In this document: positions 34,113 through 41,613 of the stretch, piece by piece | How the letters are laid out: every line of letters begins with the position of its first letter | How positions within the stretch are numbered: the first letter of the stretch is position 1 | NCBI GenBank assembly: GCA_965206025.1 | Contig: CBDBIU010000004.1 | Location: 310,001-374,000 of the forward strand | Length of the DNA: 64,000 bases | Source of the DNA: G963668345 sp965206025 | GTDB taxonomy: Bacteria; Acidobacteriota; Terriglobia; Bryobacterales; UBA6623 | Direction of reading: 5' to 3' | Program-made: the position numbers and the translations under genes | The notes under the pieces: model-generated | What the model was told of the DNA's origin: nothing | What the model saw: only the letters and a program-made list of their open reading frames with translations | Database searches by the model: none

Positions 34113-34362
34113 ACGGTTCGGCCCTTCACAGTCGGCTTGCCGAACACAACCGCGCAGAGCCGCCGGCGTTAGCCCGAAAAGCCCGCACTCTGGCGCCCCA
34201 TCTGTACGGTGGTTGCCGCGGGCCCGCGCCCTAACGGGCACGGCTCTGTCCGGTTGTTGCCTGCTGTGTCGTGCGGTTAGCCGGGAAGGTAGCTTTTCCC
34301 ACGGTTCGGCGCAACGGTCGGCTTGGTGAACATAACCGCGCAGAGCCTCCGGCGTTAGCCCG
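34113..34362 (+). repeat. Duplicated GC-rich repeat (family 4)
   Basis: Two related units of about 62 bp, 34113-34176 and 34302-34362, both run from CGGTTCGG through AACCGCGCAGAGCC to GGCGTTAGCCCG. Between them lies CCCGCGCCCTAACGGGCACGG then CTCTGTCCGGTTGTTGCC (34223-34261), shared with 60796-60834 and 29891-29932. No gene is supported in 34031-34495. Confidence 0.55.
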
Positions 34363-34495
34363 CGGGCCCGCGCGGTGACGGGTCCCGGCCGCGGCGCCAT
34401 CGCCGCGGGTTGTTATCGAGATGCAGCACAAACGCCGGCGAGGTGATCGGCTCCACCCCACGCGCCGAGCGCATCCGCCTCGCCGGCGAACGCAT

Positions 34496-36439
34496 TTAGT
34501 CCGCCGTATCTTTGGATTCGATGAGATCCCTGAGGTGCGCAACCACTTCGCCGACCGGCTTAGCTCCTTCGTCGCCGCGCTTGCGGTGGCGGACGGCGAC
34601 CTTGCCGGCTTCGGCTTCGCGTTGCCCGACAATGAGCATGTAGGGAATCTTTTGCAGTTGCGCCTCGCGGATCTTGAAGTTGACCTTCTCGCTCCGGGAG
34701 TCGATCTCGACGCGGATACCGGCGTCCTTGAGCTGCTCGAGAACCTGCTGAGCGTACTCGTTCTGGCGGTCCGTGATGGGCAGCACGATCGCCTGAACCG
34801 GCGCCAGCCAAACCGGGAAGGCTCCCGCGTAGTGCTCGATGAGCACGCCGAAGAACCGCTCGATGGATCCCCAAAGCGCGCGATGGACCATCACCGGCTG
34901 GTGCGCCTTTCCGTCCGCGGCGATATATTCCAGCTCGAACCGCCGCGGCAGGTTGAAATCGAACTGCACCGTCGAGAGCTGCCAAGGGCGCCCGATGGCG
35001 TCGACCAGCTTGACGTCGATCTTTGGCCCGTAAAAAGCCGCCTCGTCAGCCATGACCTTGGCTTCGATTTCCCGCTTTTTCAAGGCGTTGAACAGGCCGT
35101 CCTCGGCCATCCCCCATTCCTCGGCCGAGCCGGCGTACTTGCCGCCCGCGCCGCCGTCCCAGGTTGATAGCTCGATTTCGAATTTGTCGAAGCCGAAGGT
35201 CTTGAGCACATCGAGCGCGAAGTCCACACAGCCCAGGATTTCGTCTTTCACCTGTTCGGGTGTGCAGAAGATGTGGGCGTCGTCTTGCGTAAAACCGCGC
35301 ACCCGCAACAGCCCATGCATCACTCCCGAGCGCTCGTAGCGGTAGACGGTCCCGAGTTCGCCCATCCGAACGGGGAGATCGCGGTAGCTGCGCAGCCGGT
35401 CCTTATACATCAGGATGTGGAAAGGACAGTTCATCGGCTTGAGCTGGTAGTCGGAGTCGTCGAGCTGCATGGTCGAGAACATGTCGTCGGAGAAAAACTC
35501 GGCGTGCCCGGAGGTCTTCCACAAGTCATGGCGGGCGACGTGCGGCGTATAGACCAAGCTGTAGCCGCGCCTCACATACTCGTCCCGCAGCCAATCTTCC
35601 ATCACTCGGCGAATCGTGCCGCCCTTGGGGTGCCAGAAGATCAGGCCCGGGCCGGCGCTTTCTTGAATGCTGAAAAGGTCGAGTTCCTTGCCCAGCTTGC
35701 GGTGGTCGCGCTTCTTGGCTTCTTCCAGGCGGTGGAGGTGTTCCGCGAGATCCTTTTTGCTGAAGAACGATGTCCCGTAGATGCGCTGCAGGCGGGCGTT
35801 GCGCTCGTCGCCTTTCCAGTAGGCGCCGGCGATCGAGAGCAGCTTGAAGGCTTTGATGCGGCCCATGCTGGGGATGTGCGGCCCCCGACAGAAGTCAAGG
35901 AACTGCTCTCCGGTTTGATAGACCGAAATTTTGTCGCCCTCGGTCTTGTCTTCGATCAGCTCGCACTTCATCTGCTCGCCCATTTCCTTGAACTTGGCGA
36001 GCGTCTCTTCTCGCGGCAGCCGAACGCGCTCGTTGGAGGGATCACGCTTGACGATCTCCCTCATGCGGGCTTCGATCTCTTCGAGGTCGTCGGGGGTGAA
36101 AGGCGTGTCGCGCTGAAAATCGTAGAAAAAGCCTTGTTCGGTGGGCGGACCGATTCCGAGCTTGGTCTCCGGATAGAGCTCGAGCACGGCGGCCGCCAGC
36201 AGGTGAGCGCTGGAGTGGCGGTAGACTTCGAGCGCCTCCGGGTCGCGGTCGGTCAGAATGCGCAGCTCGGTGTCTTGCTCGATCGGCGCGGTCAAGTCGA
36301 CGAGTTGACCATCGAGCTTGGCCACAAGAGCCGATTTCGCCAAACGGGGACCGATCGACTCGGCGACCGATAGAGGCGTGGCGCCTTTTTCAACCACCCG
36401 TTCCGAGCCGTCCGGCAACGCTACACGAATCGATTCCAT
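34496..36439 (-). CDS. thrS: Threonyl-tRNA synthetase
   Basis: This full-length 647-residue enzyme has the TGS domain (about 1-62), an editing/SAD domain (HSSAHLLAAAVLELYP and the C-R-G-P-H motif), class II motifs (SGHAEFFSDDMF, MNCPFHILMYK carrying zinc ligands, VYRYERSGVMHGLLRVRGFTQDDAHIF, VMVHRALWGSIERFF) and the anticodon-binding C-terminus (IRVEIDSRSEKVNFKIREAQ). It charges tRNA-Thr in the cytoplasm. The start ATG follows AAAGGAATTGTCGG. No T-box leader is visible, and infC, often adjacent in other bacteria, is not present. The fmdB gene precedes it on the same strand. Confidence 0.97.
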   Translation of the reverse strand: MESIRVALPDGSERVVEKGATPLSVAESIGPRLAKSALVAKLDGQLVDLTAPIEQDTELRILTDRDPEALEVYRHSSAHLLAAAVLELYPETKLGIGPPTEQGFFYDFQRDTPFTPDDLEEIEARMREIVKRDPSNERVRLPREETLAKFKEMGEQMKCELIEDKTEGDKISVYQTGEQFLDFCRGPHIPSMGRIKAFKLLSIAGAYWKGDERNARLQRIYGTSFFSKKDLAEHLHRLEEAKKRDHRKLGKELDLFSIQESAGPGLIFWHPKGGTIRRVMEDWLRDEYVRRGYSLVYTPHVARHDLWKTSGHAEFFSDDMFSTMQLDDSDYQLKPMNCPFHILMYKDRLRSYRDLPVRMGELGTVYRYERSGVMHGLLRVRGFTQDDAHIFCTPEQVKDEILGCVDFALDVLKTFGFDKFEIELSTWDGGAGGKYAGSAEEWGMAEDGLFNALKKREIEAKVMADEAAFYGPKIDVKLVDAIGRPWQLSTVQFDFNLPRRFELEYIAADGKAHQPVMVHRALWGSIERFFGVLIEHYAGAFPVWLAPVQAIVLPITDRQNEYAQQVLEQLKDAGIRVEIDSRSEKVNFKIREAQLQKIPYMLIVGQREAEAGKVAVRHRKRGDEGAKPVGEVVAHLRDLIESKDTAD

Positions 36440-36486
36440 TGGACCGACAATTCCTTTGTGAGTGGGCGGGGCGCTCCGATGAAACT

Positions 36487-36825
36487 TTACTTCTTTGTAG
36501 ACTCGGTTGTCGAGGACTTCGCTGTCGACGACGAGCTGGAGTCCGAGTCTTTCGAGCTTTTGGCGGCGGATTTGTCGCTACTGTCCTTGGCCTTCTTATC
36601 TCCGCTGTCGGCCTTCTTCTCTTTCTCTTCGCCGTCCTTCTGACCGGCCCGAGCGTAGTCGGTGACGTACCATCCCGTGCCCTTAAACTGGATTGCCGGG
36701 GCCGACAGCAGCTTCTTGACTTTACCGCCGCAGCCGGGGTGCTCCGTGAACAGTTCGTCGGAGAATTTCTGGATTTCCTCGAAGCGCCCGCCGCACTTGA
36801 GGCATTCGTACTCGTACAAAGGCAT
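36487..36825 (-). CDS. FmdB-family zinc-ribbon protein
   Basis: The 112-residue product begins MPLYEYECLKCGGRFEEIQKF, written here in two parts: MPLYEYECLK and CGGRFEEIQKF, the standard FmdB start with a first C-x2-C knuckle. The second knuckle, normally C-P-x-C-G, reads H-P-G-C-G, so one zinc ligand is His or the site is incomplete. After F-K-G-T-G-W-Y-V-T-D-Y the tail is a low-complexity K/D/E/S stretch ending in polyserine. FmdB proteins are putative regulators of unknown target. It lies 47 bp upstream of thrS on the same strand. Confidence 0.8.
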   Translation of the reverse strand: MPLYEYECLKCGGRFEEIQKFSDELFTEHPGCGGKVKKLLSAPAIQFKGTGWYVTDYARAGQKDGEEKEKKADSGDKKAKDSSDKSAAKSSKDSDSSSSSTAKSSTTESTKK

Positions 36826-36844
36826 CTAGGGATTCCTCGTGGAA

Positions 36845-37044
36845 CTAGCCCGCATTTCTCGCCACCTGACGGTCGAAGCACGCCATAAGCCCGCCATTAC
36901 CGCGTTGCGCTTGCTCGCCGTGCTCAACGTACTGTTCAAGTACGCCCGCATTATTCAAGCAATGCGGCGCCGAGCGTCGCGCGCCTTGTACCGACGGGCC
37001 TCTCACGCACTTCGTCTCGGCACGTGGTGAGAAAAGCGGGCTAG
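36845..37044 (-). mobile_element. Inverted-repeat element family 2, full copy (200 bp)
   Basis: Starts CTAGCCCGCATTTCTCGCCA and ends TGGTGAGAAAAGCGGGCTAG. Read in reverse it aligns with 23938-24135 along its length. It is directly joined to the family-1 copy at 37041, and the two share one CTAG. No coding capacity. Confidence 0.7.
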
Positions 37045-37196
37045 CAGCCTGCGGTAAAAGTGGGTTGCGGTGAAAAATGGGGACTGTCATCCGATTTTCG
37101 CTTCCGAAACTGATTCGTCTCGAGTACGGTTAGACGACGAAAATCCGTGACCGCACCCACTCTTCAAGGCGAGGGACTTTCACCCCGCGCTACTAG
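37041..37196 (+). mobile_element. MITE-like element family 1, diverged copy F (156 bp)
   Basis: Starts CTAGCAGCCTGCGGTAAAAG and ends ACTTTCACCCCGCGCTACTAG; its length equals copies A and B to within 2 bp. The interior GAAAAATGGGGACTGTCAT resembles the right part of copy A read in reverse. The element pair 36845-37196 occupies most of the 436-bp gap between fmdB and galU. Confidence 0.55.
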
Positions 37197-37261
37197 AGAA
37201 CACATACGTAATTATATCAGGCGGTTGTGCGTGCTCAGCTGTGGACCCCCGTTGCGACAGG

Positions 37262-38158
37262 CTACAACTTGAGTGTTTGCAAATACGCGCCGAACTCCTG
37301 CCCTAGCTCCTCGTGCCGCAGCGCGTATTCGACAGTCGCCTTCAAAAACCCCAGCTTGTCGCCCGCGTCGTAGCGCGTGCCTTCAAACCGATAGGCGTAG
37401 ACCGGCCGGCTCTCGATCAAAGCCTTGATGGCGTCGGTCAACTGCAACTCGCCGCCCGCGCCGGGCTGGATGGAGTCCAGGCAGTCAAAAATGTCGGGCG
37501 GCAAAACGTAACGTCCGATAATGGCTAGATTCGAGGGGGCTTCCTCGGCGGGAGGCTTCTCGACTACGTCGTTGACTCGGAACAGCCGGCCGTTCGCGCC
37601 GTCGAACTCCACGGGCTCGGCGTCGATGGCGCCATAGGCGGAGATCCGCTCGCGGGGGACCTCCATGACGGCAATGACGGCCCCACCCCATTGCCGGTGG
37701 ACATCGATCAACTGCTTCAAGCAGGGAACGGTGGAATGGATGATGTCGTCGGGCAGGCTGACGGCAAAGGGCTCGCGGCCAACGATCCCCCGCGCCACTC
37801 CGACGGCATGGCCAAGTCCGAGCGCCTCGGTCTGCAAAACGTAGGAGATGTCGGCGAGATTCGAGATTCTACGGACAAGATCCAGTTCCCGGCGCTTCCC
37901 TCGCGCCTCAAGCTCCTTTTCCAGCTCGGGGCTGGCGTTGAAGTGGTCTTCCATCGCGGATTTGCCCTCGGCCGTGACGATGACGATGCCCTCGATACCC
38001 GAGGCGACAGCTTCCTCGACCCCATACTGGATGATGGGCTTGTCGACTACAGAGAGCATCTCCTTGGGTTGCGACTTCGTGGCCGGGAGGAAGCGGGTTC
38101 CCAGGCCGGCAGCGGGGAATACCACTTTGCGGACAGGGGAAGACTTCTCTGAGGGCAT
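37262..38158 (-). CDS. galU: UTP-glucose-1-phosphate uridylyltransferase
   Basis: Starting at ATG 38158 the product has 298 residues, typical for GalU; the TTG at 38194 adds 12 unrelated residues. Signatures: FPAAGLGTRFLPATKSQPKEMLSV split around residues 12-35 (nucleotide loop and catalytic Lys), the QTEALGLGHAVGVARG block, SLPDDI (metal Asp), and Y-G-A-I-D-A-E-P. It makes UDP-glucose for envelope polysaccharides and glycolipids. No glycan cluster lies next to it. Confidence 0.95.
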   Translation of the reverse strand: MPSEKSSPVRKVVFPAAGLGTRFLPATKSQPKEMLSVVDKPIIQYGVEEAVASGIEGIVIVTAEGKSAMEDHFNASPELEKELEARGKRRELDLVRRISNLADISYVLQTEALGLGHAVGVARGIVGREPFAVSLPDDIIHSTVPCLKQLIDVHRQWGGAVIAVMEVPRERISAYGAIDAEPVEFDGANGRLFRVNDVVEKPPAEEAPSNLAIIGRYVLPPDIFDCLDSIQPGAGGELQLTDAIKALIESRPVYAYRFEGTRYDAGDKLGFLKATVEYALRHEELGQEFGAYLQTLKL

Positions 38159-38202
38159 GAATTTAGTGTTGACCGCAACGGGTAGGGCGCGCAACAGGGG
38201 CG

Positions 38203-38403
38203 ATGGCGGGATCGAGGGCCCTTCGACCGATCATCGCGAAAATCCAGTCACCCAGCGATGTCCTGCGGCCATCCGGGGTCAAGAGACTCCAAGCTCAAAT
38301 GAATCTCTATCGCCTACGCGTGGGCCCGCACCGCGTTATTTATCAGATTCAAGATGACAAGCTCATCGTGCGAGTCCGAAAGCGGAGTGAGGCCTACCGG
38401 TAG
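38203..38403 (+). pseudogene. RelE/ParE-type toxin remnant
   Basis: The 66-residue frame matches only the C-terminal two thirds of RelE-family toxins: NLYRLRVGPHRVIYQIQDD, then a short VRVRKRSEAYR instead of the usual V-V-x-V-G-H-R-x-x-V-Y-R. The first 20-25 residues of the fold are missing in all frames, and no antitoxin gene lies on either side. Active RelE proteins cut mRNA on the ribosome; this copy is probably inactive. Alternatively it is a short, diverged complete gene. Confidence 0.5.
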
Positions 38404-38482
38404 CAGCGAACGAGTTTGGTCCGCGCCGCGAACCCCGCCAACCCCCAACGTCATCAACCCGCAACGTTATAATGACCGATAG

Positions 38483-39310
38483 ATGGATCAGTCGAGTGTA
38501 TTCTGGCTCCGCGTGACGCTGGTTCTTTATTCTCTGGGGCTTGGCCACGCTTTGGTGACGCTGGTACGGCGCCGCCAGAGGATGTTCAAGCCGGCCTTGG
38601 CTTCGATCTCGCTGGGCGCGGTGCTGCATTTGGTGTCAATCGTCGATCAAGGTATGGCCATGGGACGCCTACCTGTCGTCACGCTGCAGCAAATGGCGTC
38701 GGTGATCGGTTTTTTGACTACCGCGAGTTTTCTACTGGCCTACTGGCGCTACAAATACGAGAGCCTCGCCGTGTTCGTCTTTCCGACGGTCTTTCTGCTC
38801 ACGCTGATAGCGAGTCTCGGGGGACCGGTCGAGCCCTGGGCGCGGCAGTCGCTGGGCAAGTGGTGGCTGTCGATCCATGTGGGACTGTTTTTGCTGGGCT
38901 TCGCGGCGCTGTTCATCACTTTCGCCGCGGGGGTGATGTATCTCATCCAGGAAAGGGAGCTGAAGTCGAAGCAGCCGCGGACGTTTTACTACCGGCTGCC
39001 GCCTCTGGGTACGCTGGACGAGATGGCCTACCAGACGCTGGCCTTCGGCTTTGTGCTGGTCACGCTGGGACTGATCGCCGGGAGCTTCTGGGCGTTCGTC
39101 GAATGGGGATCGAGCTGGATTGTCGATCCGACGATCGCGCTGGCGTTTCTGACGTGGGCGATCTACCTGGCGATGGTCTTTAGCCGCGTGGCGATTGGCT
39201 GGCGAGGCCGCAAGGCTGCGTACTTCTCGATCGTAGGGTTCTGTTGCGCCGCTCTGACCTGGATTGTCAATAGCGGCGTTCACTCCTTTACGGCCGCGGC
39301 CGGCCGTTGA
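38483..39310 (+). CDS. CcsA/HemX-family membrane protein
   Basis: The 275-residue product has about eight membrane helices with the CcsA/HemX features WWLSIHVGLFLLGFAALFI and a conserved His in the late S-G-V-H-S segment. CcsA proteins export heme for cytochrome c maturation; HemX proteins just upstream of hemA modulate glutamyl-tRNA reductase. The position 7 bp before hemA favours the HemX reading. TATAAT (38468-38473) lies 9 bp upstream of the ATG, again suggesting a very short leader. Confidence 0.8.
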   Translation: MDQSSVFWLRVTLVLYSLGLGHALVTLVRRRQRMFKPALASISLGAVLHLVSIVDQGMAMGRLPVVTLQQMASVIGFLTTASFLLAYWRYKYESLAVFVFPTVFLLTLIASLGGPVEPWARQSLGKWWLSIHVGLFLLGFAALFITFAAGVMYLIQERELKSKQPRTFYYRLPPLGTLDEMAYQTLAFGFVLVTLGLIAGSFWAFVEWGSSWIVDPTIALAFLTWAIYLAMVFSRVAIGWRGRKAAYFSIVGFCCAALTWIVNSGVHSFTAAAGR

Positions 39311-39317
39311 TCGAACG

Positions 39318-40583
39318 ATGAGCGTCTTGCTGATGGGCCTGAGTCACAAAACCGCGCCGGTGGAAGTGCGCGAGCGGCTTGCGGTGCCTGAAGGCGCGAC
39401 CGGTGAGTTGGTCGGAGAGTTGGCTCGGCGGCCGGGAGTTTCAGAAGCCCTGATCCTGTCGACCTGCAATCGCGTGGAATTCCTGGTGCGGGCCGACTCG
39501 GAAGCCCGCGCGGTCGAGCAACTGCACTCCTTCTTCGAAGCATCGCCGGCGATCCCGCTCGATGAAGCGCGTCCTTTCTTCTATCGCTACCTCGAGGAAG
39601 ATGCGATTCGGCATCTTTTCCGTGTGGCATCGAGCCTCGACTCGATGGTCGTGGGCGAGCCGCAGATCCTCAGCCAGGTGAAAGAAGCCTACACCGCGGC
39701 CAAGGAAGCCGGGACGGTCGGCGGTCAGCTCGACTTAATCGTCAATCATGCGTTTCGAGTCGCTCGTCGGGTTCGTAACGAGACGGGCATCGGACAGATG
39801 GCGGTTTCCGTCAGCTATGTGGCCGTAGAGCTGGCGCGAAAGATTTTCGGCGACCTGCGTGAACACGCCGTGCTGATCGTCGGCGCCGGAAAAATGTCGG
39901 AGTTGGCCACGAAACACCTCCATCGCGCTGGTGCGACCGAAATCTACGTGGCCAACCGCACCCATGAACGAGCTGTGGAGCTGGCCAAACTGTTTTCCGG
40001 CCAAGCCGTGGCCTTCGACCGCCTGCTGGAATATCTGAATCGCGCCGATATCGTGATCTCTTCGACGGGATCGCCCACTTTCATCCTCAACAAGAAGACG
40101 GCGGAGGGCGTGATCGCGGCCCGCAAGAACCGGCCGATCTTCTTTGTCGACATTGCCGTCCCCCGGGACATCGATCCGGCCATCAACTCGATCGACAACA
40201 TGTTCGTCTACGACGTTGACGATCTTCAGCAGGTCGCCGACGCGAACCTCCGCGAGCGGCAGCGGGAAGCCGAACGCGCCGAAAGCATCATTTCCGAGGA
40301 AGTCGCCAAAATGATGCACCGGCTCAAGACGCACGAGGTCGCGCCCACGATCGTTTCCCTGCAAAGTGAACTCGAGGATCTCCGTAGGGCCGAAGTGGAT
40401 CGTTTTCGATCGAAGCTCGGCCCTCTCGACCCGCAACAAGAAAAAGCTCTCGAAAGCTTGACGCGCGGCATCATCAACAAGATCGCCCACCCTCCGATCT
40501 CAGAGATGAAAAAGCTCGCCAGCCACCCCGACGGACTGCATTTCGTCGACTTCGTCAAGCGCGCGTTTAACTTGAAGAAGTAG
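39318..40583 (+). CDS. hemA: Glutamyl-tRNA reductase
   Basis: ATG 39318 gives 421 residues; a longer frame from 39264 overlaps the HemX gene and is rejected. The protein starts with the G-L-S-H-K-T-A-P-V-E motif, has the catalytic C50 in LSTCNRVEF, the GEPQILSQVKEAY block, the NADPH loop GAGKMSELATKHL, and a C-terminal dimerisation helix bundle. It reduces Glu-tRNA to glutamate semialdehyde, the first committed step of C5 tetrapyrrole synthesis. It is followed by hemC. Confidence 0.97.
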   Translation: MSVLLMGLSHKTAPVEVRERLAVPEGATGELVGELARRPGVSEALILSTCNRVEFLVRADSEARAVEQLHSFFEASPAIPLDEARPFFYRYLEEDAIRHLFRVASSLDSMVVGEPQILSQVKEAYTAAKEAGTVGGQLDLIVNHAFRVARRVRNETGIGQMAVSVSYVAVELARKIFGDLREHAVLIVGAGKMSELATKHLHRAGATEIYVANRTHERAVELAKLFSGQAVAFDRLLEYLNRADIVISSTGSPTFILNKKTAEGVIAARKNRPIFFVDIAVPRDIDPAINSIDNMFVYDVDDLQQVADANLRERQREAERAESIISEEVAKMMHRLKTHEVAPTIVSLQSELEDLRRAEVDRFRSKLGPLDPQQEKALESLTRGIINKIAHPPISEMKKLASHPDGLHFVDFVKRAFNLKK

Positions 40584-40609
40584 GAATGCTCGTAACGTAT
40601 GGCCAGCCT

Positions 40610-40652
40610 GAGGCGAATTGGCTGGCTGTACCCGATTTTTCGCTCACCCCGC
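40610..40652 (-). repeat. Family-1 element fragment (copy G) in the hemA-hemC gap
   Basis: TGAGGCGAATTGGCTGGCTG then TACCCGATTTTTCGC matches the reverse orientation of the left half of copies A and B and the same part of copy C. Neither end of the element is present. It lies just upstream of the hemC start codon. Confidence 0.55.
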
Positions 40653-40665
40653 ACCCACAACGAAA

Positions 40666-41613
40666 ATGACCCCCCTCGTTATCGGAACGCGCGGCTCCAA
40701 ACTAGCGATGTGGCAGGCCCGGTGGATCGAGCGGCGGTTGAAAGCCTTGGACGCTCCGACTCGCATTCGGATCATCAAGACCACCGGCGACAAGATCACC
40801 GACGTCGCCCTCGCCAAGGTCGGCTCGACCACGGGATTGAAGGGCGTCTTCACCAAGGAGATCGAAGAAGCGCTGCTCGATGGCCGCGTCGATATCGCTG
40901 TCCACAGCCTGAAGGATCTGCCGACCGAGATCGACTCCCGCCTAGCTATTGCCGCGACCCCTGAGCGCGCCGATCCCCGAGATGCACTGGCCGGCAAGAA
41001 ACTCAGTGAGCTCGAAGAGGGCACGCGAGTGGGGACGAGCTCGCTTCGCCGGGCGGCGCAACTCCGTCGCCTTCGTCCCGATGTTCGGGTAGAAGACATA
41101 CGCGGCAACGTCGATACGCGTCTGCGGAAGCTGGACGAAGGTCAGTATGACGCCGTGCTTCTGGCAGCAGCAGGGGTCGAGCGCCTCGGATGGCGAGACC
41201 GCCTGGCGGAAATCCTCGAGCCGAGCATCATGTGCCCCGCGATCGGCCAGGGTGCGCTGGCCGTTCAGATCCGCGCCGACGACGCGGCCACCCGCAAGCT
41301 TGTTTCCTCGCTCAACGACCCGGCGACGCAGACCGCCGTCAGCGCCGAGCGGGCCCTGCTCGCCGCCTTGGGCGGCGGCTGCCAGGCGCCTCTCGGAGGC
41401 CATGCGAGACTTGACGACGGGCGCCTTACTCTCTCGGCCATTGTCGTCAGCCCGGACGGCAGGCAGTCCGTCGCAACCCACGTCGAAGGCGATCCGCGCG
41501 AACCCGAAGCGCTCGGCCGCAAGGCCGCCGACGATTTGCGTGCGCAGGGCGCAGACGAAATCATCGGTTCCGTGGTGGGCGAGGCGACGAGGTCGCCGAG
41601 CTATCCCCGCTGA
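40666..41613 (+). CDS. hemC: Hydroxymethylbilane synthase
   Basis: ATG 40666 gives 315 residues. Landmarks: I-G-T-R-G-S-K-L-A at 6-14, SLKDLPTE with the catalytic Asp at 81-88, G-T-S-S-L-R-R at 123-129, RGNVDTRL, and the dipyrromethane-binding C239 in GGGCQAPLGGH. The enzyme links four porphobilinogen units. hemD, the next step and often fused or adjacent, is not here. The last 13 bp overlap the convergent RelA/SpoT gene. The upstream gap carries a repeat fragment. Confidence 0.97.
   Translation: MTPLVIGTRGSKLAMWQARWIERRLKALDAPTRIRIIKTTGDKITDVALAKVGSTTGLKGVFTKEIEEALLDGRVDIAVHSLKDLPTEIDSRLAIAATPERADPRDALAGKKLSELEEGTRVGTSSLRRAAQLRRLRPDVRVEDIRGNVDTRLRKLDEGQYDAVLLAAAGVERLGWRDRLAEILEPSIMCPAIGQGALAVQIRADDAATRKLVSSLNDPATQTAVSAERALLAALGGGCQAPLGGHARLDDGRLTLSAIVVSPDGRQSVATHVEGDPREPEALGRKAADDLRAQGADEIIGSVVGEATRSPSYPR

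Noticed and set aside
35273..36373. 366-residue frame antisense to thrS
   Set aside because: thrS is certain on the other strand; this is a high-GC shadow.
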